From Adineta vaga (Eukaryota > Rotifera): a stretch of 64,000 nt of DNA. Each line of letters begins with the position of its first letter. The stretch's first letter is position 1. The translations under genes were made by a program, and so were the position numbers. The stretch spans positions 2,790,001 to 2,854,000 of the forward strand of contig CP075492.1 in the NCBI GenBank assembly GCA_021613535.1. The letters run 5' to 3'. Below, in pieces: positions 59,180-64,000 of this stretch. The notes below the pieces were generated by a model, which was not told the DNA's origin, made no database searches, and worked only from the letters and a program-made list of their open reading frames with translations.

Positions 59180-61076
59180 TTGATGACTAAAAAGAATCGA
59201 AAATCAAATTCATATGATCAAATTATGACTCACTCGTTCTCCCAACCATAAATGAATACATTCAAATTCATAATGATCTACTTTTAAAAATCCATTTTGG
59301 CATGTAGCATTACAATGAACATATTGTTTGATATCATTAACGATTAATTTTTGATCAAATTCTGTAGATATTAATGTGTCCTTACCGAATAATGAATAAT
59401 AAATGTTATCTTGTTAATCGTTTAAATTTATCAATACAATAAATCATATCTGATCGAGATTTAATAGGCCATATATTTATATGTTCAACATATGGAAATA
59501 AATAACTTAATTTTTCTAAATCATAAATACTTTGTTCTAAAAGCCAATCTAAGTTGAATTTTAATGTACGTATTTGTTTCAATTGTGTGTCTTGTTGATC
59601 CGGGAAATGAAGTTCATTGTTGCATTTTTCAAAATGTAAAGTATGAAGTTTTGTTATTGTATAATGTTGAATATCTTTTAATAGATGATATGAATTACGA
59701 GTAATATTTAAATATTCGATTTGATTTAAATCAATAATTGATGATAAAATTTCAAATGAGTCATTCCAATACAATCGAAGTTTTCTAATTGAAGTAAATC
59801 GAAATGTATTGTTAAGAAAAATTCTTCGTTGAAAAATCGAATATTGAGGTTGATAGAGAAGACTATGATTTGGGATTGTTGAATATAAAGATGTTGATGA
59901 AGATAAATAAATGTATGGAAGACCAAAATCAGACAAAGAAACAGTAAAGAAACATTTGTCATAAAACGAAACAAACCAACGTTTTTCTTCAATCCAAAAT
60001 GAAGTTCGAAAGGAATCAAAATTTTTTTCTGTTAAGAAATCTGTCACATGAAATATAAAATTAAATGAAATAAAAGTTTGTGTAATCCTTTGCCATTGAT
60101 ATCCATCAACTAGACTCATATCACCAGGTCCACATATATCTTTGATTTCAAAATGAAGTAAATTTGGAAAATTTTGCAAGAATTGTTCAATACTATTGAT
60201 TGATATTTGTGCACCTATGAATTATATAACAACAAAGAAAGAACATATTATTGAGATTCTCAAATTTCAATACTTACAACCAATTATGAGACTAAGTCTT
60301 CTTAATGAATATAATGGATTAATTTCATGAAAACCATCAAAACGATGGAGAAAAAGAGTAAGAGATTTTAGTTGAAGAGTATGTTGAAGAATTTTATTGA
60401 TATTTTGTAATGAATATGAACTCAGTTTCAATTGAAGTAAATTTGGAAAATGAATCAACGTTAATTCATCGGAATAAATTGTTGATAGATATTTTAATTG
60501 TTCTAATATTTTATGATAAAATTTGGGTAAAACTGAATATATTTTATCATTGTGTTTGATTTCTCCAATTGTATCTTCATTGAATTTTCCTTTTCCATCT
60601 GAAGTATCAAATGAAAGAGAATGTAGTTGTTTAAGTTCAGATAGATTAGGTAAAATTTTAAGTAATAATTCGTTTTCAATCGTTATCAAAGAAATTGATC
60701 GTAAATTTACAAATTGTTTTATTTGAAAATAGCACAAAAAGAAACTTGATTGATATGGTGTATCACTTTTATCAGAAAGTTTCAATGAAACGACTTGTTC
60801 TGGTCGAATTTGTTTACAAATTGAATCAAAATCAGATTTAGGAATGGAATGAAAATTGACTCGATAAAATGAATAAGATTTTAGAATTGATTGAATTCGA
60901 TTATTAAGATTTGAAAATGAATAAAGAATTTCATGAGCCGAAAAATATTCAAATAAAACATAAAATAATTCATTTGGTAATCGATTCAATTGATCGATTT
61001 TTGTATCACAATTATAAATAATGAATGTTTTGTCTCCGTTTTTTGTTTGACGAGAAAATCTATGTCTAGTTAACAT
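59072..61076 (-). CDS. F-box/LRR-like protein, frame broken near the 3' end
   Basis: Exon 1 (60278-61076) and exon 2 (from 60214) are joined in phase 1 by a 63-bp GT-AG intron. The N-terminus has an F-box-like helix set (INQLP-type: DQLNRLPNELFYVLFEYFSAHEILYSF, seen at residues about 30-55), used to bind Skp1 in SCF ubiquitin ligases. Leucine-rich repeats follow (LPNLSELKQLHSLSF; LHFPDQQDTQLKQIRTLKF). Frame 1 stops with TAA at 59406 (FKRLTR). The next frame then continues, from about 59405 to 59224, with family-like sequence (EFDQKLIVNDIKQYV, FECIHLWLGER), so a one-base shift seems to have truncated the C-terminus. After WLGER a GTGAGT/TTTTTAG intron (about 59179-59227) would add an exon running into 58857. 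This type of protein is strongly amplified in bdelloids. Whether the truncated form works is unknown. Confidence 0.65.
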
Positions 61077-61220
61077 GTTTGAAGATGTAAACCGATAAAA
61101 AACTCAGTTAACATAGATAACAATCGTTTATAAAGGTAAGAATGGCAACCTAACTTATCTATGAGTCACAATTTTCAAAATTTTTTCTTTCATTTGAATA
61201 ATCAAAACTAAAAATTATGT

Positions 61221-61266
61221 TTGGATGTGGGCTCAGTTGCCTTTATACTCACATTCACTCACAGCC
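61221..61266. repeat. weak telomere-like imperfect hairpin
   Basis: ggatgtgggctcag against ctcacattcactcaca around a short loop; partial pairing only. It lies between the F-box/LRR-like gene 5' end and the aldo-keto reductase 3' end. Confidence 0.35.
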
Positions 61267-61408
61267 TCAAGGAAAGAGTTGCAAAATCTTTTATTTTAAA
61301 ATCTTTTTGTATTTAAAATATATGATAAAATTTTACACATTACACGAATAAAGAAATGATAGTATTTATTATGATATCAGTTTGATAAATGTAAATGTGA
61401 TATTTTAT

Positions 61409-62551
61409 TTAGTTCTTCTTTGGAGCTGAGTCAGAAAATTGACTGGCGCAAGCGAATTCAGGATAACGTTCACCGACCACATCAGCTTTTTCACAAACTT
61501 CTCGAATTTCTTTTATTTCTTCTCTGTTTAACTTGATCTGAGCAGCCCCAACATTTTCTTCTAAGTTTTTGATTTTAGTTGTTCCTGGTATAATAATGAA
61601 ATCATTCCCTTGAGCAAGAATCCATGCTAATGTTAATTGACCAGGTGTACAACCTTTTTTCTTTGCTATTGTCGTCAATTCATCGGCCAATCTAAGATTT
61701 TTCGGAAAGTTTTCCTTAGAAAAACGTGGAAGCATTCTTCGGAAATCAGTTTCTTCAAAATCATCTGGACTTTTGATTTGTCCACTAAATAATCCACGAC
61801 CAAGAGGTGAATAACAAACAATAGCTACACCAAGTTCTCTACATGTTTTTAAAAGACCAATTTCATCTCTTTCAATATCCAAACTAAATGGTGAGTATTC
61901 AATTTGTACACAAGCAACTGGATGAACAGCATATGCTCGTTGTAATGTATTACTTGAACATTCAGATAAACCAATATATTTGATTTTACCAGATTTAACG
62001 AGTTCTTTTAGAGCATTCATTGTTTCTTCAATTGGTACAGTCCTATCGATACGATGAACATAATAAAGATCGATTGAATCAACACCGAGTCTTTTTAAAC
62101 TTTTTTCAAATGCTTCATGAACATATTGTGCATCACCACGAACTGAGAAAGATTTGAAATCAGGACTGACTACACACGCGAATTTTGTTGCAAGAAACAC
62201 CTATAAATTAGAAAATGTATTCAAATGACTATAATTTCATTATAGACTATCTTTCAGAATCTGTTGTTTTATCAAAATTTATATATTAACCTTTTTACGT
62301 TGTTGTGGATATTTCTTGAAATACTTTCCCAATAAATCTTCATTATCACCATAAATGTCGGCACTATCAAAATAAGTACTACCAAGTTCAATAGCACGGT
62401 CCAAGACTTTGAATCGTTCTTCATCGGATCCATGAGTTCCATAGGCTGTTGATAAACCCATTGCTCCATAACTAATAGCTGATACTTTTGGACCATTTTT
62501 ACCTAATTGCCGTTCAGGCATTAATGGACGAGTAGATAATCGATTACACAT
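61409..62551 (-). CDS. aldo-keto reductase, two exons
   Basis: Protein of 350 aa from the ATG at 62551 (MCNRLSTRPLMPERQLG); the frame extends four codons to a GTG at 62563. Exons 62291-62551 and 61409-62200 are joined in phase 0 across a 90-bp GT-AG intron. Catalytic tetrad: Asp62 and Tyr67 in YFDSADIYG, Lys93 in FLATK, His136 in YYVHRID. The region GRGLFSG and the cofactor loop IIPGTTKIKNLEENVGA are typical of the AKR13-type enzymes of bacteria, fungi and plants (YakC, perakine-reductase-like). It is not a close copy of the AKR at 8.3 kb: the intron positions and N-termini differ, so this is not a recent tandem duplication. Cytosolic NADPH-dependent carbonyl reduction is expected; substrate unknown. 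Confidence 0.92.
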
Positions 62552-62689
62552 ATCGACTTTCACAAAGAGAAATAAACAATTTTTATACAGAAATATAAAA
62601 TAGTTAAACTGAATTTACACTGCAAATCAATTATCAAATATTCGCAGTATATATACTCATATAGAATACGTGGTAAAATAAAAAAAAAG

Positions 62690-62790
62690 ATGAACGCATT
62701 TTCACTATATACTAAAAAAAGAAAGGTGAACGCATTCACACTCTATAGGAAAGAAAGAAAGAAAGAAAGGTGAACGCATTCGTACTATTC
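62690..62790. repeat. three tandem GTGAACGCATTC units upstream of the AKR gene
   Basis: The core tgaacgcatt occurs at about 62691, 62727 and 62771, each followed by an ACTATA-like or CTCTATA-like block and preceded by an A/G-rich run including (GAAA)n. Spacing is 36 and 44 bp. The array lies 140-240 bp upstream of the ATG of the minus-strand aldo-keto reductase. Confidence 0.7.
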
Positions 62791-62799
62791 TTCAAAATA

Positions 62800-64000
62800 C
62801 GAGGTATTATTACAAAGAGTAAGGTAACTGATTACGTCATTAATGCTATTCGTCAAATGCAATGCAAAGTTTGTCACTACCCAGAAATAACTGATACTTT
62901 CTGGCTTCCTAGTGTCACTTTATGGAAATATAAACATGTGTAACCAATAAGCGACGCAAAAGTCTTTGAAAAAATGTCAGATCCTGTTAATTCTTTGAGT
63001 ATTAAGGCTCTGAATTTGAAACGCGCCTTGTCACTTCCTTCATTGTTATATTGGTCTTGAACACAGCAAGATATCGAGGCTAGTTTTCGCTACCACATAG
63101 ACGACACTTCAGACTATACATTTATTCTAAAACTACAGCACTGAAAAGATCTCACACTCCGTAGGCTTCATAGTTTTCTCACAACCGCCTAGAGGGTGAG
63201 GATGATTGGAGCATCGTGCGGGTGTAGGTGAAGGCTGAATACCCACACCCACACCTTCAAGATGCACTAAAAGATCTCCAATTGATTATATATTTATAAT
63301 TGAACATGTATGATTTCTTTATTGTAGAATGAAACAGTTCCATTAAATACTAATCAAACTATTAATCGACTGTTAAGAACAGCGATATGTTCATCAATTT
63401 TTCTAATTGTGATCAAATATATGTTTTTTCCTTGTGTCTCTTGTAATGACGTTTGAAGAATTATTAAACAGTTTATTTCTATTTAACATTTACCATAGCT
63501 TTCTATTAAACGAATAAGATAAAATCATGCCGAAAAGCATTTGTAAACTTTTGGAACAAATTATTTACTCAATTTCACTGTCTACTCATTCATTGATCAA
63601 CATTTTCTTTCTGTTGTATTACATACTTTATCTATTAATGAAATATTTAAAATTAATTAAAAAAAGGAAATTCTAAACTTTTTGTAAATCTAAGAAGATG
63701 TGCGAGCTTGGATAGTTAATCATTTTTTCTTCTGATATAACATCGGACAGACATTAATAAAATGCCATTATTTCTCTAGTGATAGCCCGTTTACAATGCA
63801 TCTTATAGAGAAATTTAAAAAGTGACATCAAAAAACATTTTATCTTTTTTGTATAAGAAGATGACATGAAATGATAAAACCTTGTTGTTTCTAAAAATCC
63901 AACGTAGAACTAATTATCTTTCCTTGTGTAATAATCTTAGTGTCAAATTTTCTCAGTGAGAGTTTCATGCTGTTTTACATTTTAATTTTTTTTATTGAAT
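62800..64000. other. right-edge intergenic region
   Basis: No supported gene. It contains one telomere-like hairpin (63218-63262) and is otherwise AT-rich. A brief plus-strand coding-like segment near 62840-62940 (YVINAIRQMQCKVCHY) ends at a stop and is not supported further. Confidence 0.45.
63218..63262. repeat. telomere-like imperfect hairpin
   Basis: gcgggtgtaggtgaagg followed by acccacacccacaccttc; G-rich and C-rich arms with imperfect pairing and a short loop. No flanking gene is visible on its right side. Confidence 0.5.

Noticed and set aside
1-64000. tRNA, rRNA and CRISPR features
   Set aside because: Scanned by eye for cloverleaf T-loop motifs and regularly spaced repeats; none convincing. 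A covariance-model search would be needed to exclude tRNAs fully.

Overview
The window looks like nuclear DNA of a bdelloid rotifer (Adineta/Rotaria type). The evidence is its AT-richness, very short introns (47-90 bp is typical here), several animal and bdelloid gene families (arginine ADP-ribosyltransferase fused to TPRs, LDLa/EGF-bearing 7TM receptor, F-box/LRR-like protein, LysM protein), and many intergenic patches resembling the bdelloid telomere repeat TGTGGG. The species cannot be fixed from sequence alone.

Layout. 1-0.9 kb: remnant of an unrecognised minus-strand gene. 1.8-6.4 kb (-): large adhesion-type 7TM receptor with LDLa and EGF modules. 7.5-8.2 kb: non-coding foldback element. 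8.3-9.6 kb (-): five-exon aldo-keto reductase. 9.9-11.6 kb (-): ART-TPR protein with an acylation-type N-terminus but lost catalytic motifs. 13.3-14.4 kb (+): decayed 2OG-Fe(II) oxygenase carrying a telomere-like patch. 14.4-40.5 kb (-): one giant gene of about 8,600 codons, with six AAA+ modules, a very long helical linker, an array of ASH/MSP-like beta domains and four VWA domains. 40.7-41.0 kb (-): possible 88-aa two-exon gene. 43.5-47.5 kb (-): one three-exon gene in which each exon encodes a full two-TM Cys-rich repeat. 49.1-49.8 kb (+): LysM gene with two in-frame TGA codons. 50.1-51.9 kb (-): second ART-TPR gene with an intact R-S-ExE triad, divergent from a rhodopsin-like receptor (52.5-53.4 kb, +). 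53.7-55.2 kb: DD37D mariner-like transposon with aberrant inverted ends of about 380 bp. 56.8-58.3 kb (+): PLP decarboxylase resembling histidine decarboxylases. 58.9-61.1 kb (-): F-box/LRR-like gene with a frameshift near its 3' end. 61.4-62.6 kb (-): second aldo-keto reductase. The rest is non-coding.

The best candidate for something undescribed is the giant AAA6-ASH-VWA4 gene. It has the midasin/dynein ring plan, but only AAA1, 3 and 5 keep both Walker A and a DE-type Walker B, AAA4 carries a five-copy DDGF insert, and the C-terminus has four MIDAS-type VWA domains. The second pattern is the recurrence of G-rich/C-rich telomere-like imperfect hairpins in intergenic spaces, often just outside a stop codon. 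No operon logic is expected or seen; the genes appear functionally independent.
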